The position numbers and the translations under genes were made by a program. DNA of 64,000 nt, taken from positions 20,471,835-20,535,834 of the forward strand of contig CM042955.1 of assembly GCA_023678885.1 (NCBI GenBank), in the 5' to 3' direction. This DNA comes from Pogostemon cablin (taxonomy: Eukaryota; Streptophyta; Magnoliopsida; Lamiales; Lamiaceae). The notes under the pieces were generated by a model. The model saw nothing but the letters and a program-made list of their open reading frames with translations, did not search any database and was not told where the DNA came from. Numbering within the stretch: the stretch's first letter is position 1; the number at the start of each line of letters is the position of its first letter. Positions 1 through 10,613 of this stretch are shown one piece after another.

Positions 1-170
1 AAAACACACATCACATAAAAAAAAAACAAGTCGATCTGACTTCTGTTTGAACACACGAAAAGGATCAATTAACATGTGATTAAAGCCAGATTAAAACAAT
101 TAATCAAATAATCACAAAAACTAATTCTTACAAATCACATTTCACCAAGAAACAAGGCTCTGATACCAAT
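1..170 (-). mobile_element. Ty1/copia internal leader with primer-binding site
   Basis: Read on the minus strand, the LTR at 171-1095 is followed by ATTGGTATCAGAGCC. This is the usual plant copia primer-binding site, complementary to the 3' end of initiator tRNA-Met (core 157-168, two bases from the LTR). The remaining 156 bases are untranslated leader. No gag is reached before the window edge, so the coding part, if it survives, lies to the left. Confidence 0.85.
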
Positions 171-1095
171 TGTTGGCAATTGGATCTTATGGTGAACATG
201 ATTCAATAGGAAAAACAGATAATCACGTTTAGCGGAAGCATAATACAATTACCTGACTTCTGGGTTGGTGTAGTGGATGATAATCTGAGAAGAACACCTC
301 TGATCTTCTACAGTATTACCCAAAGTCAACTCTCTGGTGTTGTGTGGTCAACAATCCCCAGAGAGTTCTCAATTTGTTCCTGATCTTTTTCTACGTAAGT
401 GGCGCAGTGTTAGGTTATTAGGAACTGAGATAACTTATATACATGGGCTACTGCAGGGACCAGGAGGAGAAATTGGGCTGGGCCTCAATCATATTTAATT
501 AACCAAGCTTAGCCCAAAGCTTTTAATTAAATCCAATAATAATAATATAGTCCACTAAAATATTATTATTGCACTACCCATCCAATCCCAAAATTACATT
601 CTGGGCTCCTTCTTATTATGAGCCCGATTGTCTCCCCATGTTTAAGATATACAATGCCCATTAATTAATTAAGTTACTGACAACTCAAATTAATTAATAT
701 CTCATCCGTGAGTAGTACCACTCAACCTTATTATCATGCCGGAAATTAATCCACTTGCAAGATTTACATGATAAACCTTATGAGCTCCTCAAGGGGACAT
801 CATCAACCTATGACGGACATGGATTCCTTCTACAATCAACAGCACACCATAGAGACAGCACTACTTCCCAACTCACCGAGTTTGTTGATTTAATACATTT
901 AAATCTCACCTATTGATGAATCAAAGAAATATATACTGCCTTACGTGTCGAGGTTATTGTATAGGGATTAAGAGCACGAACATCCATAATAACAGAGATC
1001 AAGTTCTTCTATATAGACAGTACAAGTCGAACGATCTCAGACGGTCCTACTCAATACACAAAGCAGTGTACTAATGTGATTCTATAGTCAAGACA
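171..1095 (-). mobile_element. Ty1/copia 5' LTR
   Basis: On the minus strand the 925-bp segment begins TGTCTTGACTATAG and ends TTGCCAACA, giving the TG...CA ends of an LTR, and it abuts a tRNA-Met primer-binding site. A TATA box (TATATAAG on the minus strand, near 434-441) sits in the middle, as expected for the U3/R border. The right end falls exactly where the reading frame of the neighbouring gypsy polyprotein stops making sense, so this LTR marks an insertion into that element. The predicted 5-bp target duplicate at 1096-1100 is AACTA; its partner is outside the window. Confidence 0.85.
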
Positions 1096-2524
1096 AACTA
1101 ATCCACCAGTTGTTTTTGAGTTGTTATAGAGTATGCTAACTCTCCTTTATTTTTTTTGCTTAAGGCGTCAGCCACCACATTCGCTTTTTCTGGATGGTAC
1201 AATATTGTGCAATCATAATCTTTCACTAATTCCAACCATCTTCTTTGTCTCATGTTCAATTCCTTTTGCTCAAAGAAATATTTTAGGCTCTTGTGGTCGG
1301 TATATATTTCACACTTGCTTCCATATAAATAATGACGCCAAATTTTCAAAGCATAAACTACCGCAGCCAATTCTAAGTCGTGAGTGGGGTAGTTTTGCTC
1401 ATGCATCCTTAATTGTCTTGAAGCGTAGGCGATTACTTTTCCTTTCTAAATTAATACACATCCTAACCCTAGCTTCGAAGCATCGCTGTAAATAACAAAC
1501 TCTTCAGAGCCATCAGGGATGGTTAGTGTCGACGCTGTGGTTAGCCTTTGCTTTAGCTCTTGAAAACTGGTTTCACAATCTTCTGTCCACTGAAACTTTA
1601 TTCCTTTTCTTGTTAATTGAGCCAACGGCCTTGCAATCTTTGAGAATCCTTCGATGAATCTCCGATAATATCCTGCTAATCCCAAGAAACTTCGTACTTT
1701 GTTCACGTTCGTTGGGGCCTTCCATTCTTTGATAGCTTTCACTTTTATTGGATCTACTTCAATTCCGCGAGCTGAGATGATATGCCCAAGAAAGTTAACT
1801 CGATCTAGCCAAAACTCACATTTTTTGAATTTGGCATACAATCTTTCTCTTTTCAGTAACTCTAGGATAGTTCTAAGGTGTTCTTCATATTACATTTGAT
1901 CCTTAGAGTACACCAGTATATCGTCAATAAATACGATTACAAATTGATCCAAATATGAGTGGAATACTCGATTCATTAGGTCCATGAATACTGCGGGTGC
2001 ATTGCTTAGCCCAAAAGGCATTACAGTGAACTCGTAATGTCCATAACGTGTTCGAAAAGCTGTCTTTGGGATGTCACTATCCTTGATTTTTACTTGGTGA
2101 TATCCAGACTGTAGGTCAATTTTTGAGAATACGTTGGCACCTTTCAGTTGATCAAAAAGATCTTCAATTCTTGGCAATGGGTACTTGTTCTTGATGGTGA
2201 GCTTGTTAAGTTCTCTATAGTCAATGCATAATCTGTATGTTCCATCTTTCTTCGTTACGAACAACACTGGTGCTCCCCATGGGGAAACACTGGGTTGGAT
2301 AAAACCCTTGTCCAACAATTCCTGCAATTGCACCTTCAGTCTTGCAACTCCTTTGGTGCCATTCTGTAGGGTGTTTTAGATACAGGTGCTGCTGCTGGGA
2401 CTAAATCAATGGTAAATTCCACTTGTCGTTCTGGAGGTAACCCAGGTAGATCTTCAGGAAATACATCCTTGTATTCCTTTACGATAGGTATTCTATCAAT
2501 ATCCTCTGATTTATTTGAATCCAC
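1096..2524 (-). pseudogene. gypsy pol: reverse transcriptase and RNase H (broken)
   Basis: Three same-frame segments (2333-1890, 1841-1446, 1406-1098) and a fourth in another frame (2524-2336) together cover the RT and RNase H domains. Visible RT motifs are KKDGTYRLCIDYRELNK, DLQSGYHQVKI, MPFGLSNAPAVF and the active-site FIDDILVYS. RNase H shows VIYSDASKLGLGCVL, HDLELAAVVYALK and IYTDHKSLKYFF. Nonsense codons interrupt the frame at about 1890 and 1446, and a single-base loss near 2336-2345 shifts it at the KELQ..KVQLQELL junction. The frame ends in foreign sequence at 1095, the copia LTR border. The domain identity is secure; the sequence is a relic. Confidence 0.93.
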
Positions 2525-2607
2525 AATTTGACCAAATAAGCTTGACAGTTGCCTTTTCTCAGCATTTTAACTGCTTTCATAGCTGATATTATTCTTGGCA
2601 TATACCC

Positions 2608-2985
2608 TCATTTTGTGCCTCGAAAGGTAAATTCATCATTATCGGGCATATGGAAAATGACTTCCTTTTCATGACATTGGATATTCGCATGATTAGCTCT
2701 AAGCCAATCCATTCCTAAGATAATATCGAAGTCTTTCATTCTTATCACATGTAGATTTGCTAATAGAATCTTGCCATCGAATTCTAATTCCAAATTCTTA
2801 CATAATCGTTTAGTTTGCATGGCTTCTCCTGATGGTATGGATACCTTAAGAATATCATCATCTATTGTGACAATTTTATCCTCTATCTTTTTATAAAGCT
2901 TGACAGATATAAAAGAATGTGTGGCTCCAGTATCAAATAATACGAGTACAGATAGACCATGAATTGTTATCATACCTGTCATCAT
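2608..2985 (-). pseudogene. gypsy aspartic protease domain
   Basis: This 125-residue segment has the retropepsin motif VLFDTGATHSFIS (catalytic Asp in DTGA), followed by ILGMDWLRANHANIQC, typical of plant gypsy proteases. It is in the same frame as the preceding gag C-terminus (3315-3010) and is separated from it by one nonsense codon at 3010-3012, so gag and protease were once one frame. A stop at about 2608 and a frame change follow before RT. Confidence 0.9.
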
Positions 2986-3009
2986 ATTGGGTTTATCTGT
3001 AGTTTCAGA

Positions 3010-3820
3010 TTATGTCAGAGCAAAAACGCGAGCAGTCCCTGCTGTCTTCCCTTCTCTTGTATTATTCTTTGGATAGTTCACAAGAGTGTGCCCAGGTACT
3101 TTGCATTGATAGCAAATTCCAGATCCGTACAAGCATTCTCCAAAGTGTTTCTTCCCACATTTTGGGCAGCTTGGAATGTTATTTTGCGTTCTTTGGATGG
3201 GATTCTTCCCTGTTTTGAAATTCTTTCCTTGATTGCTGCTAGTCCCTTTCTTGAAATCTCTTTCTACCCATTTTCTTTTTGCAGGCATACTAACACCTTT
3301 TTCTTCAGTGTGCATACGGGACTCAATTTCTTGGGCTCTAGCAAAAGTTTCGGCAAATGTTCTTTCTCCTTGTCCGGTCTTGATACGATTGAGGCATGTA
3401 GTTCTGGATCAATATCTCTTTAAATTCTCCCCAGGTAAGGTTACTTATTTTATCGGTTGATTTGGTTCTACAGTTGGATTCCCACCAGTAATCAGCTTCA
3501 TCGATCAGCTGGAATATAGTACAAGAAACCTTCTGGGCATCCCTTAATTCCATGTGGTTAAAAATACGTTCCATGGATCTAATCCATATCTCTGCCTCAA
3601 TTGGATCTCCTTTGCCATTAAATGTTGGAGGGTTGAATCGTCTGAATTGTTCTATTACTGTATCATGCCGAGGTTCAGGACATTGTGGTGGCAGTGCAGG
3701 ATTCCTTGTAATATGTTCAGCTAAACCCCTGAGTACAGTTATTAGATCGTCACCAGGGTTAGTTTGTGGGTTTTGTGCCTCCTCTTGAGGTTGAGTGTTT
3801 CGTGTAGTTCCACGTCTCAT
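3010..3820 (-). pseudogene. gypsy gag (retrotrans_gag plus zinc knuckle, broken)
   Basis: The N-terminal segment (3820-3338) starts MRRGTTRNTQPQ and contains FNPPTFNGKGDP, AEIWIRSMERIF and DEADYWWES, hallmarks of plant gypsy gag. The C-terminal segment (3315-3010) carries AETFARAQEIESR and a cysteine-rich region. The two parts lie in different frames, and the usual stretch between YQDR and FAEAFARAQEIE in this family (roughly 50 residues) is absent, so an internal deletion is likely. The CCHC knuckle reads CYQCKVPGHTLVNYP: the fourth metal ligand is Tyr, not Cys. Confidence 0.9.
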
Positions 3821-4079
3821 GATCTATTTATAACAAACTTATCATGTTTAAGATACAGTTCATAGTGTAAAAACTAAGTGGCAAATAAACTAACAAGTTA
3901 TACCAAAATCGGTGACTTTGCACCTTTATATATATATATATTAATAGGCATCATAAAGGTCATACAAAATGGTCAAATACATGACAGTCATATTAGTACG
4001 TAAACGACTTAGGTCTTTTTTTTTAATAGATAGATATATAGTTCTTCGAAACCCTACAACCCCCTGCATTATATGGAGT

Positions 4080-4613
4080 CTATGGTAAAAACTTATAATA
4101 GTGTGGGGCGTGACCATTTGGCACTGTAGCCTCATCAACCAGATAATCTTCCACTACTGGTTCCATTTCCGGCATCTCTCCGTCCAATTCCTGTAGCACT
4201 ACCCCCCTAGCAGCGGGTGGAGGTAGATCGGAATGCACTCACTCAGTAAACAAGAAGAATATGAATTCTCGGTAGTTAACTGTGGCCTGGCTTCCGTCTA
4301 GGAGAAGGTGCAACATCTGGGCTATTAGAGAATTTGCACGAATTCTCCAATTATCAGGGAGTGAGTTGGCAACGATGACACAGAATTCTAAATCTCCGTA
4401 AGAAATTCCTCGTGCAAGAAGCCCCCTCTGGAAAAGGGCAACTTGTACAAGATGATGGCCAATATCGTCTTCCTCTGAACGCCCAAGAAGGCGTACCTTG
4501 TCTAACCTCCATTGCCGTAGGATATCGGACATCTGGTGTAGATTAGGTAATATATCAAAAAGAAAACTTAGATCAAATAAGTATTCCCCCCGCCTAAATA
4601 AATTCAAAGTCAA
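4080..4613 (-). pseudogene. Extra ORF between primer-binding site and gag of the gypsy element
   Basis: A 178-codon minus-strand frame starts MTLNLFRRGEYLF and ends at a stop at 4080-4082. It has a single in-frame TGA at 4239-4241, and 52 codons continue beyond it without another stop. It lies wholly inside the leader, about 90 bp after the primer-binding site and about 260 bp before the gag start. I do not recognise a domain. The segment before the TGA is leucine-rich and the tail is acidic. Some plant gypsy lineages carry an additional ORF upstream of gag, so this may be such an ORF; chance openness is the alternative. Confidence 0.5.
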
Positions 4614-4702
4614 AATTTAAATATAACACATAGATGCAAATATATTCAAATAGGAGAACATAAAGACATATTTTATCGCATGTCTACCTAAATTATAGAC
4701 CT

Positions 4703-4714
4703 GCTCTGATACCA
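4703..4714 (-). promoter_or_regulatory. gypsy primer-binding site (initiator tRNA-Met)
   Basis: The minus strand reads TGGTATCAGAGC two bases after the LTR end GGCGTTACA. It matches the 3' end complement of plant initiator tRNA-Met, the primer for minus-strand DNA synthesis. Confidence 0.88.
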
Positions 4715-4716
4715 CC

Positions 4717-4748
4717 TGTAACGCCTTAAATTCTTTAAATAGGATATC

Positions 4749-4806
<58 letters not shown>

Positions 4807-6631
4807 ATAAATAGAAAGATAAATAAATAAATAGTAAAATAAATAAAAGAGTTGCCCTAGAACATGGGCTTCACTGAAAGTGGCACATAAGCGGAAGTCG
4901 TAACATGATGTTCCAAGACAAGAGCTACAACATCAAGTAGTTTATTTTACAAAACATGCAAATATCGCCAAGATATAAAATTTCACTTAAGTTACGCTTC
5001 TTCACCTTCTGTAAAATCTGAAATTCAAAATAATAGGGTGAGCGTCTAAAATACACTCAGTAGGGAAACATCAATGATTGCACTTGCTAATATATATAAG
5101 TAAGATAAATGTATAAGATAAAATGGCGTGGCAGTTGATAAATATGTGTCAACGACGGCTCAAAGTCCGCCAATATGTCAATTAGCACCGGCTCCGGTGG
5201 CATCCGGCAATATGTCAATTAGTATCGAGCTGCAAATGTGGAAATATTTTCCAATTGTATATACATGTCTATTACGTACACACATTAACAATAGCAATCA
5301 TAACATGTAATGCAATAATACTTGGTGAAGAGTAGAAGTTACCCCTACCTTAAGGTGATCAGAAAATTAGGATAGATTATTGATATCTTGGACTCCTGAA
5401 AGAATTTACTAAACTAAGTTTAAAATGTCCAATAAAATTAACTACATGGGTTTTCTTAAAGGTAAAATTTTAATTTTAATCTAATGTTGTAGGCAATAAA
5501 ATACGTTTACTAATAACTATAACTATATTTAACATGGATAAGAATGAAAATATAATCCAACTTTAATAAAGTATAAGTTAGCATTTAACGTGAATAATAT
5601 TTTAATTCTTATTTATTTATTAAATTCTTTTTCTTTTTTTTTCTAAACTTTAAAATTGTTTAAACTAGGTTTATACAACTTCAATTAAGAATTCGAAAGC
5701 ACCATTGCGATCCTCATAAGATGAGGGTTAAAATCATGCATTAAAATATTATAGGAAAATGGGACCAAAATTTAACATTACGGGTACATGCATGCTTCAT
5801 TTTTTCGTCCAAAATTAAAATAAATTATATGGTTGTATTCCTTGTGAAGAATGTTTTAAAGTGGTATATAATATAAGACATCATGCATGGACACTTTAAC
5901 AGAAAATATTTAACAATTGAGACATCGAAACGACAAATAATTTTAATATTTGGAATCTATGATAAGAGACGATCATTTTAAGATATAACACTATAATATT
6001 TTATTTTCCGTCGACAAAAGTTCGGAACATACGAGTTTAATATTTAAAGTCTACATGACGAGAAGATCATTTTAACCTATAATGTGATAAGAATTGATAA
6101 CTGAAAGTGAACTTACTTCTTAACCCTAAGCGCTCCCTTTTCCCTTCATGTTGGCAGCACAAGTGTGTAGATATAAACGTGAAGATAGTGTGTAAGCTTG
6201 GTGAAGATGATGGGTATGGTTTCTGTGTGGTTGTGAGCATGTATATATATATAGGAAGTATAGGCCAAGTAATTATTACCCCTAGCATTAGGTTTACTGT
6301 AGCAAATAGGTATGTGTTTTTTGTGCATGCTATTAGAACGTACGTGGCTTTTCCCTTGCTTGCCGGGTATGTGATGTTCTGGTGGGTTTAAAATGCAGCT
6401 ACGTATCCACTATCACTATCACATCTTTCACATCTTTTTATTATTATACTATTATTATTACATAAATACTATTATTATTATAATAATAATATATAACTAC
6501 ATAATTGCTTCGTGGAATATTCATGCAAGTTCCACTAGATATTATTATAATATACTATTATCATATATTATTATAATAAATATACATATTATTATTGTAA
6601 AAATATATTTTATTATTATTGGGGTGTTATA
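4717..6631 (-). mobile_element. gypsy 5' LTR
   Basis: On the minus strand the LTR starts TATAACACCCCAATAATAAT, a decayed form of the common TGTAACACCCC gypsy start, and ends GGCGTTACA beside the primer-binding site. Length is about 1.9 kb. A TATA stretch at 6239-6255 on the minus strand is a likely U3 promoter. A (TA)n tract occupies 4751-4803. The outer boundary rests on the terminal motif only, because the partner LTR is not in the window. Confidence 0.75.
4751..4803. repeat. (TA)n microsatellite in the gypsy LTR
   Basis: About 26 uninterrupted TA dinucleotides. Confidence 0.97.
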
Positions 6632-7761
6632 AGTTTGGAAACGAATCTCAAATATCAAGATATTGTTCCTGCACTCAATTAGTTATCTAATGTATTATTG
6701 TAGGTTTAAAACACCTAATTTTGTGATAATATTATAGAAATTAGCATTCCCTGCACCGATTCGTCCCTTGTCTGAGTTCCATACAGCAGATCTGAAGCCA
6801 GGTCGTGCATAATGTGTCTTCCACCACTGATTGGAAGCTTCACCGCAAATATGTCATTTGATCGATGTAGTATGTCATAGTTTGTTAGAGAAACATAAAT
6901 GTGATTTTACTGATATAGTATGTTATTTATGTGTTAAAGTATGTTATTTGTTCGCTCTAGTATGTTAGAGTTCATTAGACAGAAATAAATGTGATTTTAC
7001 CATATGAATGTTATAGTATGTTATTTTAATGTTATAGTATGTCATTTTAATGTTATAGTATGTCATTTCACATGAAAACGACATATTATGAGACATATGT
7101 AATACTCTATAAAATTATAACACACTATAACACGAAAACGACATACTATGACGCATATGAAAACACTTTTAGATAAGATATTACGATAAAAATAAAAAAT
7201 ATTGTTAGATAACATACAATTACACAGAAATTACATACTCTAATGCGTATTTGACATACTATAAAAAAACATAATATCCTTTTAGCGACATACTATAGTA
7301 CTTACATTCACATAATAATATGAAAACAACATACTATAACACTAATGCAATATTCTTCCAGGTAAGACAAAAATAATACAAAAATTACATACTATAACAC
7401 TAATGAAATATTCTTCCAGGTAAGACAAAAATAATACAAAAATTACATACTATAACATATTCACGACATACTTAATACACGTAATGTACACGAGCGTTCA
7501 CGCAAAAAAATAAAGATTTTAATTTATCTCCTCTAAAAAAAATTTAATGATTTGAATTTATCCCATAAATTTAGGAACTACTAAAAATAAATAAGCATTA
7601 ATTAGTCATTATTATCCCATAAATTTAGGAACTATTAAATATAAGAGTTTGACTAACCATAATTATATTATATTATATTATATTTAATTAATTGTAGATA
7701 ATATACTGAACTAACTCGTCTCACACCCGTCTTTCTTATGACCCGTCTCACAAGAGATAAG

Positions 7762-7764
<3 letters not shown>
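6632..7764. repeat. AT-rich stretch with reiterated TAGTATGTCAT/ATGACATACTA motif
   Basis: No gene is visible. Between about 6860 and 7470 the motif TAGTATGT(C/T)AT appears repeatedly, first on the plus strand and then, from about 7080, mainly as its reverse complement, so the block is a loose inverted repeat. A 66-bp segment is directly repeated at 7376-7396 and 7403-7450 (ATTCTTCCAGGTAAGACAAA). Another short direct repeat (CCCATAAATTTAGGAACTA) lies at about 7563 and 7615. The right edge, GTCTCACAAGAGATAAGC near 7750, is a terminus of the TCTCTTGTGAGAC MITE family. Probably a decayed non-autonomous transposon. Confidence 0.55.

Positions 7765-7824
<60 letters not shown>
7765..7824. repeat. 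(TA)n microsatellite
   Basis: About 30 TA dinucleotides next to a MITE terminus. Confidence 0.97.
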
Positions 7825-7827
<3 letters not shown>

Positions 7828-7879
7828 CTTATATAAGATTAAAAAATTAATTAAAAAAATATATTTATATATATTTTTT

Positions 7880-8645
7880 TTTTAATTTCAAACTCTACTC
7901 CCTACCCACCTCCTACACCCAACACCCCGCCACCACAACCCTCACAAAAAAAAAATTTAATAAAATTTTAGATTGCCTATCCAACACCCCCCAACTCCAA
8001 AAAAAAAAAGATTTTTTTTTATTTTTATATTTGAAAAATAAAAATATTACCAACCAGCCCTATTACGTACCCATCCATCCTACCCCTCCTTTTTTTTCTT
8101 TTTATATTTAAAAAATAAAAATATCACCACTCAATCCTACACCTTACACCACCCTCACCCCCCAAATTTTTTTAAAATAAAATTTTAGATTTTACAATTT
8201 TAATAATAAAAATATTACCACCCAGCCTACCCCATCCATCCGTGGGGTGGTGGGTAGGGGGTAGGATTGAGTGGTAATATTTTTATTATTTAAATATTAA
8301 AAAAAAATTTAAAAAAAAATTGGCGAGTGGCCAGGGTGTGGGGTTGATACGGGATAGGTATTGGGTGCTAATATTTTTATTATTTAAATATTAAAATTTA
8401 AAATTTTATAAAAAAAAAATTGAGGGTGGGGTTGGGTGACAGGTTTGGGTAATGGGGTGAGTTGAGTAGTAATATTCTTATTATTTAAATATTAAAATTT
8501 AAAATTTTTGGGGGGTAGCGGGGGTTGGGGTAGATAAGGGTATGATTGAGTGATAATATTTTTATTATTTAAATATTAAAATTTAAAGTTTTATTGAAAA
8601 AAAATTAATTTTTGGGGGTGGGTGGCGAGGGGTGAGGGGGGTTGA
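7880..8645. mobile_element. Fold-back repeat, eroded copy of the 18-23 kb hAT family
   Basis: The left half has C-rich tracts and the right half G-rich tracts, with a centre near 8240. Both arms repeat an AT core of the type AATATTTTTATTATTTAAAT every 85-100 bp. The same architecture and core sequence occur in the elements at 18255-23280, but the TAGAGCTGTCAAAA terminal repeat is not seen here, so the ends have eroded or been truncated. Confidence 0.7.
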
Positions 8646-8647
8646 TT

Positions 8648-8733
8648 GGGCACTGACACAGGGCTGATCGGACGGCACACTGACATAGGGCTGATCGGAC
8701 GGTGCACTAACATAGGGGCTGATCGGACGGTGC
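8648..8733. repeat. 27-28 bp minisatellite, three copies, overlapping the MADS gene stop
   Basis: The segment GGCTGATCGGACGG recurs at 8662, 8689 and 8717, a period of 27-28 bp. It separates the fold-back repeat from the MADS-like gene, and its last copy encodes the gene's C-terminal residues and stop. Confidence 0.9.
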
Positions 8734-9192
8734 GGTGAAATCGTTTTCTTGATTCATGTGATTGAGGACCAATTCTTGTTTCTTCAACAGATCAATTCTG
8801 GCACTGGCAACTTGAATCTTATCCCTCAATCCATCTGCAAATCTTCTCAGAACGAGAGGATCCTTCACCGAATCAAGAATAGCATTCCGACAAGGATACT
8901 TGGCCTTCCGCAGTTTGATAAGCTCTTCATCAGTTTTCTTGATCTTCTCGTTCAAGAAATCGGAAACTCCATAGCACTTACGCTTCCCAGCTTTGTAATC
9001 CCCAATATCCGGATTTGGTGGCCAAACAACGGGACCCTCATCTTGGGGTGGTGCCATAGATAATAACACATGCCGACACATCACATAGAATACTTGTACT
9101 TTCTTTATCACATTCTCTTTTCGCTTTTTGAAACACAGCAGCCTTGATTTCTCGTTCTTTATCAATTTCATATCCAATTTCTTATGACCCAT
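8707..9192 (-). CDS. Short type I-like MADS-box protein
   Basis: The 161-residue intronless frame begins MGHKKLDMKLIKNEKSRLL, a clear MADS-domain N-terminus (family consensus MGRKK..MKLI.NEKSR). It continues FKKRKENVIKKVQVFYVMC, the basic helix for CArG-box DNA binding. The second half of the MADS domain is degraded or diverged: after residue 44 it runs HVLLSMAPPQDEGPVVWPP rather than the usual CDV/V..I beta-strands. A helical, charged region follows (about residues 75-150; NEKIKKTDEELIKLRKAKYP, DLLKKQELVLNHMNQ) that could dimerise as a coiled coil. There is no K-box, so this is type I (M-type), a group often expressed in female gametophyte or endosperm. The lack of introns also fits type I. 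A TATA box lies about 55 bp upstream. It could be a young pseudogene, because the MADS domain departs from consensus. Confidence 0.75.
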   Translation of the reverse strand: MGHKKLDMKLIKNEKSRLLCFKKRKENVIKKVQVFYVMCRHVLLSMAPPQDEGPVVWPPNPDIGDYKAGKRKCYGVSDFLNEKIKKTDEELIKLRKAKYPCRNAILDSVKDPLVLRRFADGLRDKIQVASARIDLLKKQELVLNHMNQENDFTAPSDQPLC

Positions 9193-9245
9193 TATTGTTC
9201 TTGAGCACTTTAGAGATGAAGAAGTATGAAAATTAGGGATGAGTT

Positions 9246-9257
9246 CTATATATATAA
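9246..9257 (-). promoter_or_regulatory. TATA box of the MADS-like gene
   Basis: TATATATATAG on the minus strand, about 55 bp upstream of the ATG at 9190-9192. Confidence 0.5.
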
Positions 9258-9278
9258 TGTTTTAGGGTTTGGAATGTG

Positions 9279-9426
9279 TATTAATCATAATAATTATATT
9301 ACCAAAAATAAATTGTGCAACTTAGAAGGCAAGTAAGTTTGTGTGGGAGGGTTTGTTTGATAGTGGGTATTAATTACAATAATTATATTACCAAAAATAA
9401 AATGTGCAACTTAAAATACAAGTAAA
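9279..9426. repeat. Diverged direct duplication upstream of the MADS-like gene
   Basis: TTATATTACCAAAAATAAA with its flanks occurs at about 9290 and again at about 9382, a period near 92 bp. No gene is visible between 9258 and 9752. Confidence 0.75.
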
Positions 9427-9752
9427 TATATTTTATTTATAATTAGTTTGCATTTAATAAAAATTAATATATGTAGCTAGATCATAAAAACACAAACTCC
9501 CTTCTATAATGCATTTATTCCACTAGACATGAAATTTAAGAATTTGTTTTTTATTAATTTTTGGGATAATTTATTGTTTTTAGGTTAAATTATTCGTATA
9601 ATTAAACTCACGCTTACAATTTTTATTCATCCACCAATAAGTTCACTCCCCTAAAATAGAAAAAAAATTACACGCAACCCAACAACTTCACAACACCTTT
9701 TAATTTCTTATCAAATTTAATAATTTATAACTTACATAACTCATTTTATATT

Positions 9753-10096
9753 GGCTATAATGTGCACCCGGGTGCACCCTAAGATAGGGTGCATTTATAT
9801 ACAAATATAAACATAAACATATACAATTAAGAGCAAAAAAGTATACAATTTAAGTGTTAGTTTTTTTATTGAAAATTTGAGTGTAAAAAAATATACAATT
9901 ATTAAAAAGCATGTATACACTATTGAATAAAAAGTTATACACATATGATGCTAGTTTTTTTTAAAAAAAATTAATGTGAAAAAAGTATACAATAATTACG
10001 AAACATGTATACAAAATAGAATAATATTTATACAAAATAGAATAAAAAGTTATAAACATGTGGATGCACCCTTGCACCCGGCCCAATATAGACTCT
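9753..10096 (-). mobile_element. hAT-type MITE, GTGCACCC family, copy 1
   Basis: Ends GGCTATAATGTGCACCCGGG and CACCCGGCCCAATATAGACT match, in reverse orientation, those of the copy at 15209-15554. The interior has repeated TATACAATT(A)TTAAAAA. The flanking 8-mers TTTATATT and TATATTTT match at 6 of 8 positions, a worn target duplication. Length 344 bp; no coding capacity. Confidence 0.75.
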
Positions 10097-10239
10097 TATA
10101 TTTTATGATTATTGGCTAAAAATACCAAAGTATCCTAGAAGCAAATTAAAAATAATAATTTTTCTAGAACTTTATATTTACAATAGCTATGAATTTCATT
10201 ATAGGACTAAGAGTGTAAAATATGTTATGTGTTAGGTAA

Positions 10240-10605
10240 AGACTATATATTAGGTGCGCAAGGGTGCATTTATATGTGTATAACTTTTTATTCTATTTTG
10301 TATATATGTTATTATATTTTATATACGTGTTTCTTAATAATTGTATACTTTCTTCACACTAAGCTTTTTATTAAAAAATTAACATCCATATGTGTATAAT
10401 TTTTTATTCAATAGTGTATACATATTTTTTAATAATTTTATATTTTTTACACGCAATTTTTCATTAAAAAACTAACAATTAATAAATTGTATACATTTTT
10501 ATTCATAATTGTATATGTTTTTTTTTATATTTATATACATTTTTTAAAGTGGGTGTACACTAAAATAGAGTGCACCCAATGTGCACAGAATAATTAGCTT
10601 TAGAC
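10240..10605 (+). mobile_element. hAT-type MITE, GTGCACCC family, copy 2
   Basis: Starts AGACTATATATTAGGTGC and ends AATTAGCTTTAGAC. It is flanked on both sides by the identical 8-mer TTAGGTAA (10232-10239 and 10606-10613), the target-duplication length of hAT elements. 366 bp, non-coding. Confidence 0.88.
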
Positions 10606-10613
10606 TTAGGTAA

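Larger units (their letters stand above)
1096..6631 (-). mobile_element. Decayed Ty3/gypsy retrotransposon, split by a copia insertion
   Basis: Minus-strand order is 5' LTR (6631-4717), primer-binding site (4714-4703), an extra leader ORF, gag, protease, reverse transcriptase and RNase H. Integrase and the 3' LTR are missing because the copia element enters just after RNase H. The pol order PR-RT-RNase H, with integrase expected downstream, is that of Ty3/gypsy (Metaviridae). Several stops and frameshifts show that it cannot encode a working polyprotein. Confidence 0.93.

Noticed and set aside
171..1095. Retrozyme (hammerhead-containing short LTR) instead of a copia LTR
   Set aside because: No CTGATGA...GAAAC hammerhead core is visible, and the LTR length and primer-binding site fit an ordinary copia element.
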